Shown piece by piece: positions 35,709 through 43,351 of a stretch of 64,000 nt of DNA. The notes under the pieces were generated by a model. The model worked only from the letters and a program-made list of their open reading frames with translations, ran no database searches and was not told where the DNA came from. This DNA comes from Methylocaldum sp002005105. Lineage in GTDB: Bacteria > Pseudomonadota > Gammaproteobacteria > Methylococcales > Methylococcaceae. The position numbers and the translations under genes are program-made. Every line of letters starts with the position of its first letter. Position 1 is the first letter of the stretch. Where the stretch lies: contig NZ_CP194902.1 of the NCBI RefSeq assembly GCF_051027545.1, forward strand, positions 4,402,001-4,466,000. The letters run 5' to 3'.

Positions 35709-36000
35709 CTAAAACAAGCACCGCGTTCAGCGGCACCTTGGTAGGATTTTCACGCACTAAATCCGCTATGTGGAAGCGAAAAATGCTCTAGCTTGACACG
35801 GAAATGGCTTAGCAAGCCATCGAGCAAAAACTGGGAATGTCGGCATTTTTCGTCTCTATAAATCATCCCCGAACCTCTCGATCCCCTTTTCTGTCTGTAA
35901 GCGCGTGCGTTTGAGCGCGCGCCCGCGTGGTCGCGCGAATTCGGCATCATAAAAAAATCCCACCATTTAAAAATTGCTATCTGAGTCACAAAAAAGCTGC

Positions 36001-36027
36001 TAAAGAAAAAAAATAATAAGCCGATAA
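36001..36027 (+). promoter_or_regulatory. Exact sigma-28 consensus upstream of rpoS
   Basis: TAAA (36001-36004), 15 bases of mostly A, then GCCGATAA (36020-36027), identical to the FliA consensus. It points at rpoS, whose start lies 264 bp downstream, with no other gene between. The A-rich surroundings may act as an UP element or may have produced the TAAA by chance; GCCGATAA itself is less easily explained. Confidence 0.55.
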
Positions 36028-36290
36028 GAAAGATAACCGTCAAAAACCCGTCGCACGGTAACTCCGCTCGGTCGCCAAACGCCATTTTTCCGATGCGCCC
36101 AGTGACCCGATGCGAAGCAAAAAATGGATGATCCGCAGATTTAAAGCAGTACGGAGCTCGCAGAGCATATTGGCACGATAAATGGTTTGACACAGAGCTG
36201 TTGGCTCCGATTAACAAAGTATTGATGACGGAAGTTCTGGTTTATCAAATAGGCTATCGATAATAAATCAATTGTGTGGGGGGCATGGGT

Positions 36291-37280
36291 ATGTCTGAAC
36301 AAATCGTAGAAGAATTAAAAACCTTTGGAGAGGCAGGCTTATACGATGATGCGGCCACCTTCGTCGAAGATTTCGAAGCGAACGAAGATCTTGAAGAAGA
36401 TTCGCCGATCTGGAACGACGCAGAGCTGGGTACTGTCGATTCGGAATACCAATATGACGCCACCCGCCTATATCTAAAGGAATTGGGAAGTTCTCAGCTG
36501 CTGACCGCAGATGAAGAAAAGCACTACGGCCGTTTAGCGCAAAAAGGTGACCAGGCGGCGCGCAAGAAAATGATAGAAAGCAATTTGCGCTTGGTTGTAA
36601 AAATTTCCCGTCGTTATTTGAATCGCGGACTGCCACTTCTGGATCTAATCGAAGAGGGAAATCTCGGACTGATAAGAGCCGTTGAGAAGTTTGAGGCCGA
36701 TCGCGGATTTCGGTTTTCGACTTACGCCACATGGTGGATTCGGCAGACGATTGAACGTGCCTTGATGAATCAGACGCGCACGATTCGTCTACCGATTCAC
36801 GTCGTAAAAGAAATGAATGTCTACCTAAAAGCGTATCGTCATTTGGCCATTACAATGCATCATGATCCAAGTGCCGAAGATGTCGCAAAATATCTGAACA
36901 AACCGATAAAAACGGTCGAAAAAATGCTCAAACTCAACGAGCGCGTTGTATCGATCGATGTTCCTTTTAAGAAAGATTCTGAAAAGTCCTTGGTGGAATG
37001 CATTTCCGAGGAGGATAAACTTCCCCTTCCGGAAACTCTTCAGAACGAGCTAATTTCCAATAATCTTTCCGAATGGCTGGATCAACTCACGGACAAGCAG
37101 CGGGAAGTCATTTCCCGCCGATACGGTCTGCGCGGCTATGATCATTCCACTCTCGAAGAAGTCGCGACCGTGATGGGCGTTACCCGGGAACGAGTACGTC
37201 AAATTCAGATGGAAGCTCTAAATCGCCTTCGCGACATATTGGAAACCGACGGCTTTACCGCGGATACAATCTTTCATTAA
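36291..37280 (+). CDS. rpoS: RNA polymerase sigma factor RpoS
   Basis: Stationary-phase/stress sigma factor, 329 aa. Region 1.2 (DATRLYLKELGSSQLLTADE), region 2 (LRLVVKISRRYLNRGLPLLD, then STYATWWIRQTIERALMNQT), region 3 (LPIHVVKEMNVYLKAYRHLA) and region 4 (RRYGLRGYDHSTLEEVATVM, then VTRERVRQIQMEALNRLRDI) are intact and of the RpoS rather than RpoD kind. I prefer ATG 36291; GTG 36276 and ATG 36285 are also in frame, and a G-rich run at 36277-36283 can act as ribosome site. nlpD, the usual upstream neighbour, is absent. The gene is visibly lower in G+C than its surroundings. Confidence 0.95.
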   Translation: MSEQIVEELKTFGEAGLYDDAATFVEDFEANEDLEEDSPIWNDAELGTVDSEYQYDATRLYLKELGSSQLLTADEEKHYGRLAQKGDQAARKKMIESNLRLVVKISRRYLNRGLPLLDLIEEGNLGLIRAVEKFEADRGFRFSTYATWWIRQTIERALMNQTRTIRLPIHVVKEMNVYLKAYRHLAITMHHDPSAEDVAKYLNKPIKTVEKMLKLNERVVSIDVPFKKDSEKSLVECISEEDKLPLPETLQNELISNNLSEWLDQLTDKQREVISRRYGLRGYDHSTLEEVATVMGVTRERVRQIQMEALNRLRDILETDGFTADTIFH

Positions 37281-37829
37281 CGTCAGTTTAGCTTTAAGAC
37301 GCCGTGGGCTATCGAGATGTCCTTTGAAGTGTCGGGAAACCAAGGCACTGCATATCTATTAACGATATTCTCGATACGGACGATCTAAATCCGTCCGGAT
37401 CGAGAATAGCCGATAGCCCGCCAACTCACGATCTGCCGCCGCACTTCGGATATCAAAAGCTCTCAAGTGGCGAGTATCTCGCCCTAAGAGCACCTTTTGC
37501 TCAATACACTCTCCAATTTTAAGTTTATTCGTGCAACTTCCGTTCGTGGTCGCTCGCTGACCGATCGCTCAGCCGGAACGTCCCATTTCATGGACCCTTG
37601 ACGTGAACTTCGCGAAGCCAGGAACGTTCTGGTTAAGAACGCCTAAGTTGTACTAAAAAGCCGGTCATGTTGGTTGCCCTCAAGCTAGCGTTATGGCTGA
37701 GGCGGGCTTAAGAACGAAGATGCCGATGTTCGTTAGACTTGATGATGCGGGTCACTCGCCGGAAAATTCGGTAAAATCAACACCTGTCAGAGCCTCCCTA
37801 TCCCACTCTGAAGATCATCGGAAAAGCCA
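37281..37829. other. 549-bp intergenic region between rpoS and acs
   Basis: No gene found on either strand. It contains the nested hairpin at 37306-37419, a small stem GAGCA/TGCTC near 37490 and the acs upstream region. No confident promoter was identified. Confidence 0.5.
37306..37419. repeat. Nested inverted repeat downstream of rpoS
   Basis: An outer perfect 9-bp pair GGGCTATCG (37306-37314) and CGATAGCCC (37411-37419) encloses an inner hairpin, ATTCTCGAT-A-CGGACG with CGTCCG-G-ATCGAGAAT (37367-37407), 15 bp with one mismatch and a 9-nt loop. There is no T tract. It may be a 3' structure of the rpoS message, a regulatory RNA or a small mobile-element remnant. Confidence 0.5.
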
Positions 37830-39767
37830 ATGTCCTTCGAAAAAGTCTACGAAGTGCCGCCGGAAGTAGCTGCCGAAGCGCAAATTACCGAAGCGCTTTA
37901 TCAGGAGATGTATGAACACTCCATCACGGATTCGGACAAATTTTGGGCTGAACAAGCGGAACGTTTTGTCGACTGGTTCAAGCCGTGGGACAAGGTTCAG
38001 GATTGCGACTTCGGTACCGCCCGTATTCGATGGTTCGAAGGAGGCAAACTGAACGTCAGCTATAACTGCCTCGATCGCCACTTAGTCGAAAAGGGTGACG
38101 AAGTCGCAATCATCTGGGAAGGAGACAATTCGAATATCGACAAGAAGCTCACCTACCGCGAGCTGCACGAACAAGTCTGCCGGTTTGCTAATGTTCTGAA
38201 AAAGCATGGCGTTCAAAAAGGTGACCGGGTTTGCATCTATCTTCCAATGATCCCCGAAGCGGCAGTGGTAATGCTGGCCTGCACTCGGATCGGGGCCGTC
38301 CACTCCATCGTGTTCGCAGGCTTCTCCGCCGACGCATTACGGGATCGCATTCTCGATGCCGACTGTCGGTATGTCATCTGTGCGGATGAAGGAAGACGGG
38401 GTGGACGAATAGTACCGCTGAAGGCCAATGTGGACACCGCACTGCGGGCTTGTCCAAATGTGACAACGGTTTTTGTCGTTCGGAATACCGGCGGGAGTAT
38501 CGATTGGGACAGTCATAATGTGTGGTATCACGAGGCGGTGTCGGAGGCTTCTCCCGATTGCCCGCCCGAATCCATGGATGCGGAAGACCCGTTGTTTATT
38601 CTCTACACCTCCGGATCTACCGGAAAACCGAAGGGGGTACTTCACACGACCGGAGGTTATTTGGTCTATGCGGCAATGACTTACCGATATGTGTTCGATT
38701 ACCGTCCGGGCGAAATCTATTGGTGCACCGCGGATGTCGGTTGGATTACCGGCCATTCGTATACCGTTTACGGCCCTCTGTGTAACGGCGCAACCACGCT
38801 TATATTCGAAGGCGTTCCGACCTACCCGGCTCCCGACCGCTTCTGGCGTGTGGTTGAAAAGCATCGTGTCAATATTTTTTATACCGCTCCCACCGCCATC
38901 CGCGCCTTGATGGCCCTGGGGGAAGATTGGCTTGATAGCACCCGCCGGGACAGCTTGCGCGTTCTGGGCTCTGTCGGCGAACCCATCAATCCAGAGGCAT
39001 GGGAATGGTATTATCACCAGGTAGGCCGCGGCCGCTGCCCTATAGTCGATACGTGGTGGCAGACGGAGACCGGTGGAATACTCATTACTCCCTTGATCGG
39101 CGCCACGCCGCTCAAACCGGGCTCCGCGACGCGTCCGTTTTTCGGCATCGTACCGGCCATTGTCGACAGCCAGGGTAGCGTATTGGAAGGAGCGTGCGAG
39201 GGGGTACTGACGATTACCCGCTCTTGGCCGGGCCAGGCTCGCTCGGTATTCGGCAGTCACCAACGCTTTTTTGATACTTATTTTTCAACTTATCCCGGCA
39301 AGTACTTTACCGGTGACGGTGCCAAACGCGATGCCGATGGATATTACTGGATCACCGGGCGCGTCGATGATGTGCTGAACGTGTCGGGCCATCGCATGGG
39401 CACCGCAGAAATCGAGAGCGCTTTGGTCCTGCATGACCATGTGGCGGAAGCCGCCGTTGTGGGTTATCCGCACGATATCAAAGGACAGGGAATCTACGCT
39501 TATGTCACTTTGGTAGCCGGCGTCTCGCCGAGCCCAGAGCTTGAAGAGGAGCTAGTGCAGCTGGTCCGCAAGGAAATCGGTCCGATTGCCACACCCGATA
39601 TCATTCAATGGGCTCCGACACTACCGAAAACGCGATCCGGCAAGATCATGCGCCGCATACTTCGGAAAATCGCGGCCAACGATATCCGCAATCTCGGCGA
39701 TATCTCCACCTTGGCAGATCCTACCGTGGTCGACGATATCATTCGAAATCGAGCCAACCGAGGCTAA
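37830..39767 (+). CDS. acs: Acetyl-CoA synthetase
   Basis: AMP-forming enzyme that activates acetate to acetyl-CoA. The 645 aa match the family (about 650). Visible are the A3 motif YTSGSTGKPKGVLHTTGGYL, the A5 region DTWWQTETGGILITP, the hinge ITGRVDDVLNVSGHRMGTAE and the C-terminal TRSGKIMRRILRKIA with the Lys that is regulated by acetylation. It is followed 27 bp later by glnK, possibly in one transcript. Confidence 0.96.
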   Translation: MSFEKVYEVPPEVAAEAQITEALYQEMYEHSITDSDKFWAEQAERFVDWFKPWDKVQDCDFGTARIRWFEGGKLNVSYNCLDRHLVEKGDEVAIIWEGDNSNIDKKLTYRELHEQVCRFANVLKKHGVQKGDRVCIYLPMIPEAAVVMLACTRIGAVHSIVFAGFSADALRDRILDADCRYVICADEGRRGGRIVPLKANVDTALRACPNVTTVFVVRNTGGSIDWDSHNVWYHEAVSEASPDCPPESMDAEDPLFILYTSGSTGKPKGVLHTTGGYLVYAAMTYRYVFDYRPGEIYWCTADVGWITGHSYTVYGPLCNGATTLIFEGVPTYPAPDRFWRVVEKHRVNIFYTAPTAIRALMALGEDWLDSTRRDSLRVLGSVGEPINPEAWEWYYHQVGRGRCPIVDTWWQTETGGILITPLIGATPLKPGSATRPFFGIVPAIVDSQGSVLEGACEGVLTITRSWPGQARSVFGSHQRFFDTYFSTYPGKYFTGDGAKRDADGYYWITGRVDDVLNVSGHRMGTAEIESALVLHDHVAEAAVVGYPHDIKGQGIYAYVTLVAGVSPSPELEEELVQLVRKEIGPIATPDIIQWAPTLPKTRSGKIMRRILRKIAANDIRNLGDISTLADPTVVDDIIRNRANRG

Positions 39768-39794
39768 GAACATTTCACATCATCGGAGACAATA

Positions 39795-40133
39795 ATGAAA
39801 CTCATCACCGCGATCATTAAACCGTTCAAATTGGACGATGTTCGGGAAGCATTGTCCGAAATTGGAATCAGCGGGATTACGGTAACGGAAGTAAAAGGTT
39901 TCGGGCGTCAAAAAGGACACACGGAACTTTATCGCGGCGCCGAATACGTGGTTGATTTCTTGCCCAAAGTAAAAGTCGAAGTGGCGGTAACCGATAGCAT
40001 GGTCGATCAGGCTGTCGATTCCATCATCAAAGCCGCCAACACGGGCAAAATTGGCGACGGCAAAATATTTGTAACCAACCTCGAGCAGGCTATCCGGATT
40101 CGGACCGGTGAAACCGGCGAGCAAGCGATTTGA
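39795..40133 (+). CDS. glnK: Nitrogen regulatory P-II protein (GlnK type)
   Basis: A 112-aa trimeric signal protein that reads 2-oxoglutarate, ATP/ADP and glutamine status. It has the full T-loop GFGRQKGHTELYRGAEYVVD with the uridylylation site Tyr51, and the B and C loops TGKIGDGKIFV and IRIRTGE. The start MKLITAIIKPFKLDDVR and end NLEQAIRIRTGET are closest to GlnK proteins of pseudomonads, but the usual amtB neighbour is absent, so GlnB-like use is possible. Confidence 0.93.
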   Translation: MKLITAIIKPFKLDDVREALSEIGISGITVTEVKGFGRQKGHTELYRGAEYVVDFLPKVKVEVAVTDSMVDQAVDSIIKAANTGKIGDGKIFVTNLEQAIRIRTGETGEQAI

Positions 40134-40144
40134 TTCTGTCCTTT

Positions 40145-40166
40145 GGGGCGGGCTCTCGGCCCGTCC
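40145..40166 (+). terminator. Terminator-like hairpin after glnK
   Basis: GGGGCGGGC and GCCCGTCC pair around a TCTCG loop, 11 bp after the glnK stop, followed by TATTAATC. It lies between convergent glnK and the marR-type gene. Confidence 0.5.
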
Positions 40167-40185
40167 TATTAATCACTTTGCAAAT

Positions 40186-40761
40186 CTAGACACTTTCCGC
40201 TGTTGGCTGATGCTCCCGGCATATTTTTTCCGCGTCGGCCTCCGTTAGCCACTCCATGGTCAGTCCGCACCGGCGCCTTCCGTCTTCCTGGGTCAAGTGA
40301 TACCTGCAAGTTTTGCAGGAGCCGAACGTTTTCAGCTTGTTCGCCGTTTGCAACTCCCTCAAAACCTGATTCAGAGTTGCTGTAATCTCATTCCGGGAGG
40401 TCTCAGACAGCCCATCCACTGCGGATTTCAGGATATTAGGCGGAATTGCATCCGAAACCACGCGAGCGCCGTCAACAGTCAGATTGAGATGAACCACACG
40501 ACGATCATTGAGGTCGGCCTGCTTTTCGATAAAGCCACTAGATTCTAAGACCCCCAAGGTTTGCGATACCGTTCCCTTGGTTAGGCCCAAGTAATCGGCC
40601 ACCGCAACTGGCGTGTTGCTGTATCGGTTGCACCGGCTCAGATAATGGAGCGCTTCCAACTGCACCGGTTGCAATCCTTTCGCAACCCCCGTCTTTCGGA
40701 CGTCTGTCCGAATGAGGTTGGCGATACGTTCCAAGTAATCGTAAATCGATTCAGTATTCAT
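40186..40761 (-). CDS. MarR-family regulator with a C-terminal cysteine cluster
   Basis: A 191-aa regulator. Residues about 1-140 are a MarR winged helix: LQPVQLEALHYLSRC, the recognition helix TKGTVSQTLGVLESSGFIEK and the wing DLNDRRVVHLNLT. The last 45 residues add a motif not found in ordinary MarR proteins: Cys149-x2-Cys152-x2-His155, Cys165, Cys181-x2-His184. Four Cys and two His at such spacing could hold an Fe-S cluster or zinc, which would make it a redox, metal or gas sensor; that is inference. A palindrome overlaps its likely promoter. Confidence 0.8.
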   Translation of the reverse strand: MNTESIYDYLERIANLIRTDVRKTGVAKGLQPVQLEALHYLSRCNRYSNTPVAVADYLGLTKGTVSQTLGVLESSGFIEKQADLNDRRVVHLNLTVDGARVVSDAIPPNILKSAVDGLSETSRNEITATLNQVLRELQTANKLKTFGSCKTCRYHLTQEDGRRRCGLTMEWLTEADAEKICREHQPTAESV

Positions 40762-40767
40762 ACATCT

Positions 40768-40796
40768 AATAGTATCGGATCAATATCATATTGACA
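40768..40796 (-). promoter_or_regulatory. Candidate promoter of the marR-type gene
   Basis: On the minus strand TTGTCA (40791-40796) and TACTAT (about 40768-40773) lie 17 bases apart, directly before the ATG at 40761. The palindrome TCAATAT-C-ATATTGA fills most of the spacer. On the plus strand the same spot gives TTGACA (40791-40796) with TAGAGT 18 bases later, a possible divergent promoter. Confidence 0.4.
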
Positions 40797-40843
40797 AAAT
40801 CTTTAAAGTTCCGCTAGAGTTAGTATCGACACAATACCTATTG
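40780..40843. promoter_or_regulatory. Two related palindromes, candidate MarR operators
   Basis: TCAATAT-C-ATATTGA (40780-40794) and CAATA-CC-TATTG (40832-40843) share the half-site TATTGACA on the plus strand (40788-40796 and 40839-40846). They sit between the divergent marR-type gene and the DUF2024 gene, 38 bp after the marR start codon upstream side. Binding by the adjacent regulator is inferred from position. Confidence 0.45.
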
Positions 40844-40986
40844 ACATCATGTAGAACCGACAATTCCTTTGGTCGTGGAATGCGAAACCTCCGTGTCTCA
40901 CTGTTCTGATAGCAGGCGCACTCCGTTTTTTCAAGATTTGTCCATGTCGATATGGAAATTCTGTATGAACATCGACGATTGTCGGC

Positions 40987-41187
40987 TTAATCACCCGCCT
41001 CGGTGCACTGTTCGCAAGTACTGCCGCATCCGGGGTTTAAGATCCAAAACCTAAGCGTGCACATGTCCGGCTTCACAAAGCCATTGCCGAGCTCAAAATC
41101 GACGAGCGCACGCATTCCCTCGTTGGATATCGCGCGGCACCACGTTATCGCCACAGTCTCCCGTGCGCAAACGACTCCTTTATCCAT
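40987..41187 (-). CDS. Candidate small cysteine-rich protein, 66 aa
   Basis: An open frame from ATG 41187 (MDKGVVCARETVAITWC) to TAA 40987 ends NPGCGSTCEQCTEAGD, with a C-x3-C-x2-C group. The translation is more protein-like than the opposite strand and third-position G+C is moderate. It lies in the marR-DUF2024 gap, 23 bp from the start of DUF2024 on the other strand, with no good ribosome site; shorter starts at 41130 or 41064 are possible. I recognise no family. It may be a small gene, a remnant or chance. Confidence 0.33.
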   Translation of the reverse strand: MDKGVVCARETVAITWCRAISNEGMRALVDFELGNGFVKPDMCTLRFWILNPGCGSTCEQCTEAGD

Positions 41188-41210
41188 CCTCAACATCGAC
41201 GAGAGAAGAT

Positions 41211-41477
41211 ATGAGCCAAATCCATGTTTTTGATACCTACGCGCGTAGCGCAAGCGGAAAAATCATGCACTTCGATGTGATACTTCCGGAAAACGATCCA
41301 ACAAAAGCCCTGCAATGTGCCCGCGACTGGCTACGGTCCGTCGGTGAGGAAGATGCCGTCGTGAACTCCGAAAGTTGTGCCTATTGCCATAGCGAACCGC
41401 ATGCGCCGGCGGAAATGCAGAAAGACATCGAAACCCAAGGCTATGCAATTTTTAAACTAGAAGGCTGTCCCCGATAA
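41211..41477 (+). CDS. DUF2024 family protein
   Basis: An 88-aa protein starting MSQIHVFDTYARSASGKIMH, with VILPENDPTKALQCARDWL and a Cys/His cluster CAYCHSEPHAP (Cys56, Cys59, His60, His64), then a C-terminal Cys86. It matches DUF2024, a small family of unknown function. I start at ATG 41211, with GAGAGAAG just upstream; the frame opens earlier without similarity. It is divergent from the marR-type gene and may be its target. Confidence 0.75.
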   Translation: MSQIHVFDTYARSASGKIMHFDVILPENDPTKALQCARDWLRSVGEEDAVVNSESCAYCHSEPHAPAEMQKDIETQGYAIFKLEGCPR

Positions 41478-41551
41478 CCACCATCCGATATGGGGTGGCT
41501 GAATTCGTTCCTTACCGGTATCTCGGATACGTAGACTGTTCCTTAAGGTAG

Positions 41552-41630
41552 CCGCCCGCGCGCCGCTTGTTTTTACAATCCGAATCGCGGTCTTTATGAC
41601 GTAAGTCTTTGTGCATTCACGCGCGGGCGG
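41552..41630. repeat. 11-bp perfect inverted repeat with a 57-nt spacer
   Basis: CCGCCCGCGCG (41552-41562) and CGCGCGGGCGG (41620-41630) lie between the convergent DUF2024 gene and the lipoprotein gene. The spacer is much lower in G+C. It may form a large stem-loop that ends both transcripts, or mark a small element. The rest of 41478-41743 shows nothing else but a 5-bp stem CCACC/GGTGG after the DUF2024 stop. Confidence 0.4.
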
Positions 41631-41743
41631 AGTTCGATTTCAGCGGTATTTCCCCTAAGAAACAATCTTTTCGGATGTCAGGTGCTCTATGGTGCCATCC
41701 CCGAGATTGTTCCGTCTTAACTGTGTAGTCAGGAGGATGCCGC

Positions 41744-42154
41744 TTAATTGCCCTCGTCCTGATCCCCTCCAGCTACAGCCACCGCCTTGCCCATACAAGT
41801 CATGACATGGTCGGTAATGCTCAACGCAGCATGCCGGGCTTCTTTAACCGAACCAAATAATTGCTCGTAATCCTTAACGGCTTTCTCCGCATCAGCCGGT
41901 GATTTTGCATTCGCAAAATGCGTATATGCTTGAAAAAATTGTTCACGACGAGGATCACCCGCGAAACCCGGCAATCCGTTACTGATTTCCCCAACTACGC
42001 AATCCGCGATAGTCTCGGGATCGAGCTTATAATCTTTCAAATCGGAATCGTCTTTGAATTTAGCGACGAGCGCCTCTTTTAGAGTGGTTTTCTCCTTGCT
42101 CGTGCAACCGGCCAGCAAAAAAACGGCCAAAAACGCAATCATCAATTTTTTCAT
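41744..42154 (-). CDS. Putative lipoprotein of unknown function
   Basis: A 136-aa protein with a lipoprotein signal peptide (MKKLMIAFLAVFLLAGC; lipobox LAGC, Cys17) and a mature helical part with two Cys (IADCVVGEI and VMTCMGKAV) that may pair. I start at ATG 42154 rather than 42214 because it gives a proper signal peptide. It is divergent from the next gene. The fold is unrecognised; general size and two-Cys helical layout recall small periplasmic proteins, nothing more. Confidence 0.68.
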   Translation of the reverse strand: MKKLMIAFLAVFLLAGCTSKEKTTLKEALVAKFKDDSDLKDYKLDPETIADCVVGEISNGLPGFAGDPRREQFFQAYTHFANAKSPADAEKAVKDYEQLFGSVKEARHAALSITDHVMTCMGKAVAVAGGDQDEGN

Positions 42155-42327
42155 AATCAAACCTAACGAATGGTTGTCTCTAACCAAAGCAAAAAAGACA
42201 TTTATTATGAGCACGAACGGCGCCGGTTGCCAGACAATTTAAGGATTCAGCCCGACTGCCGACACTACGTACACATGGCTTCCGGCGGCAGAGTTCACTA
42301 GGTTGCACCGATTCCCAACGATGACTG

Positions 42328-43305
42328 ATGCCTATGGAAACCGACACACTTCGGACCATCGAACGCGCCGTAACACAAGGGATTGAAACCTATTTGGTCG
42401 CACGAAAAGCTAAAGTTCCCGAATTCGTCGAGCAATATTTCTCTTTCACGGGCGCCTTGGCGCTCCACAAAAAAACCTTCGGCAAGGACTTCTACAAACA
42501 TCCGCTGAACATGCTATGGGGTTTGCCCAGCTTCATCATTCATGGCACGGCGGCTCTGTTTCGAAAAACCGGGGGTCACAGGATAAGCCGGATTCTCGAC
42601 AAGATGCCGACCGGCATACCGACCGCCTTACAAGCGGAATTGCAGTGGCTGATCTATACCGAACTGCTGGAACTGCCGTATGTTCAGGGGAAACGGACAT
42701 CCCGCCGGGATGCCCTTATGGAAACCATTCTGTGCAATCCCGAGATTTCCGAGCTGTGCGAGCAATTTCTTGGACAAATCCGAAGCAAGGCGGATCACCC
42801 CGAATTTCGCCGGAAGCTGGAAAGCAATCTGGCTGAATACGGCAAAACCCGCATCGCCGTCACCGAACTCGCCGGCAGCCTGGTTTCGCTCGCCACCAGC
42901 TACGCCGCTTTTAACAAAGCCCTACCCGGTGCGTTCTCGACCGGCATGGCCGCAGCCTCCGCCATCGCCCAGCACACGGCCATCGCCAATTTCTTGCTGG
43001 GTCCCACGATCGGAGCCTGGTATTACGGCCTCTTTCCTGCGTCCGCGTCGACCGGACTGATTATCGCCGCCACTGGCACGACGATGGCCGCCGTCAGTGC
43101 GATTGCGGCGTTATCCTGGGTCGTCGTCGATCCCCTGCTGGCCAAGACCGGCATACACGAACGGCGTCTCAATCAGTTTATCGACGCAATAGGCGACGAA
43201 CTTCGCGGAAAAGAGCATCGGAATTATCGAGTCCGGGATCACTATGTCGCCCGCGTTTTCGATCTTCTCGATATTTTGCGGGTAGCCGCTAAAACGCTAA
43301 GCTAA
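42328..43305 (+). CDS. Hypothetical membrane protein, 325 aa
   Basis: An unrecognised protein. The N-terminal half is soluble and helical (IERAVTQGIETYLVARKAKV, FVEQYFSFTGALALHKKTFG). From about residue 185 there are small-residue-rich hydrophobic segments (FNKALPGAFSTGMAAASAIA, then TGLIIAATGTTMAAVSAIAA, with WVVVDPLLAK), probably two or three membrane or membrane-associated helices. The C-terminus is basic. It is followed 46 bp later by the Nramp-like gene and may be in the same unit. Confidence 0.6.
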   Translation: MPMETDTLRTIERAVTQGIETYLVARKAKVPEFVEQYFSFTGALALHKKTFGKDFYKHPLNMLWGLPSFIIHGTAALFRKTGGHRISRILDKMPTGIPTALQAELQWLIYTELLELPYVQGKRTSRRDALMETILCNPEISELCEQFLGQIRSKADHPEFRRKLESNLAEYGKTRIAVTELAGSLVSLATSYAAFNKALPGAFSTGMAAASAIAQHTAIANFLLGPTIGAWYYGLFPASASTGLIIAATGTTMAAVSAIAALSWVVVDPLLAKTGIHERRLNQFIDAIGDELRGKEHRNYRVRDHYVARVFDLLDILRVAAKTLS

Positions 43306-43351
43306 TCGGCTTTTCAAACCCGCCATTCAGATTACTGATAACAATAACACT

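Larger units (their letters stand above)
35322..36290. other. 969-bp intergenic region with a hairpin cluster and an AT-rich rpoS upstream region
   Basis: I see no gene. 35450-35760 is G+C-rich with four hairpins (listed separately). 35770-36290 is AT-rich, contains poly-A stretches and the exact sigma-28 promoter at 36001-36027, and otherwise forms the long leader of rpoS. Short ATG frames between the promoter and rpoS run only 3 to 12 codons. Confidence 0.6.

Noticed and set aside
35291..35791. Several frames of 67-128 codons on both strands between the J-domain gene and rpoS
   Set aside because: All are Arg/Pro/Gly-rich low-complexity translations of a hairpin-rich segment, with no ribosome sites.
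36187..36216. TTGACA as a housekeeping rpoS promoter
   Set aside because: The -35 is perfect, but the best -10 at 17-18 bp spacing matches only 2 of 6 bases.
35750..36217. A 155-codon minus-strand frame upstream of rpoS
   Set aside because: It contains poly-Phe from the A-rich tract, no ribosome site and no domain; the region is better read as rpoS control DNA.
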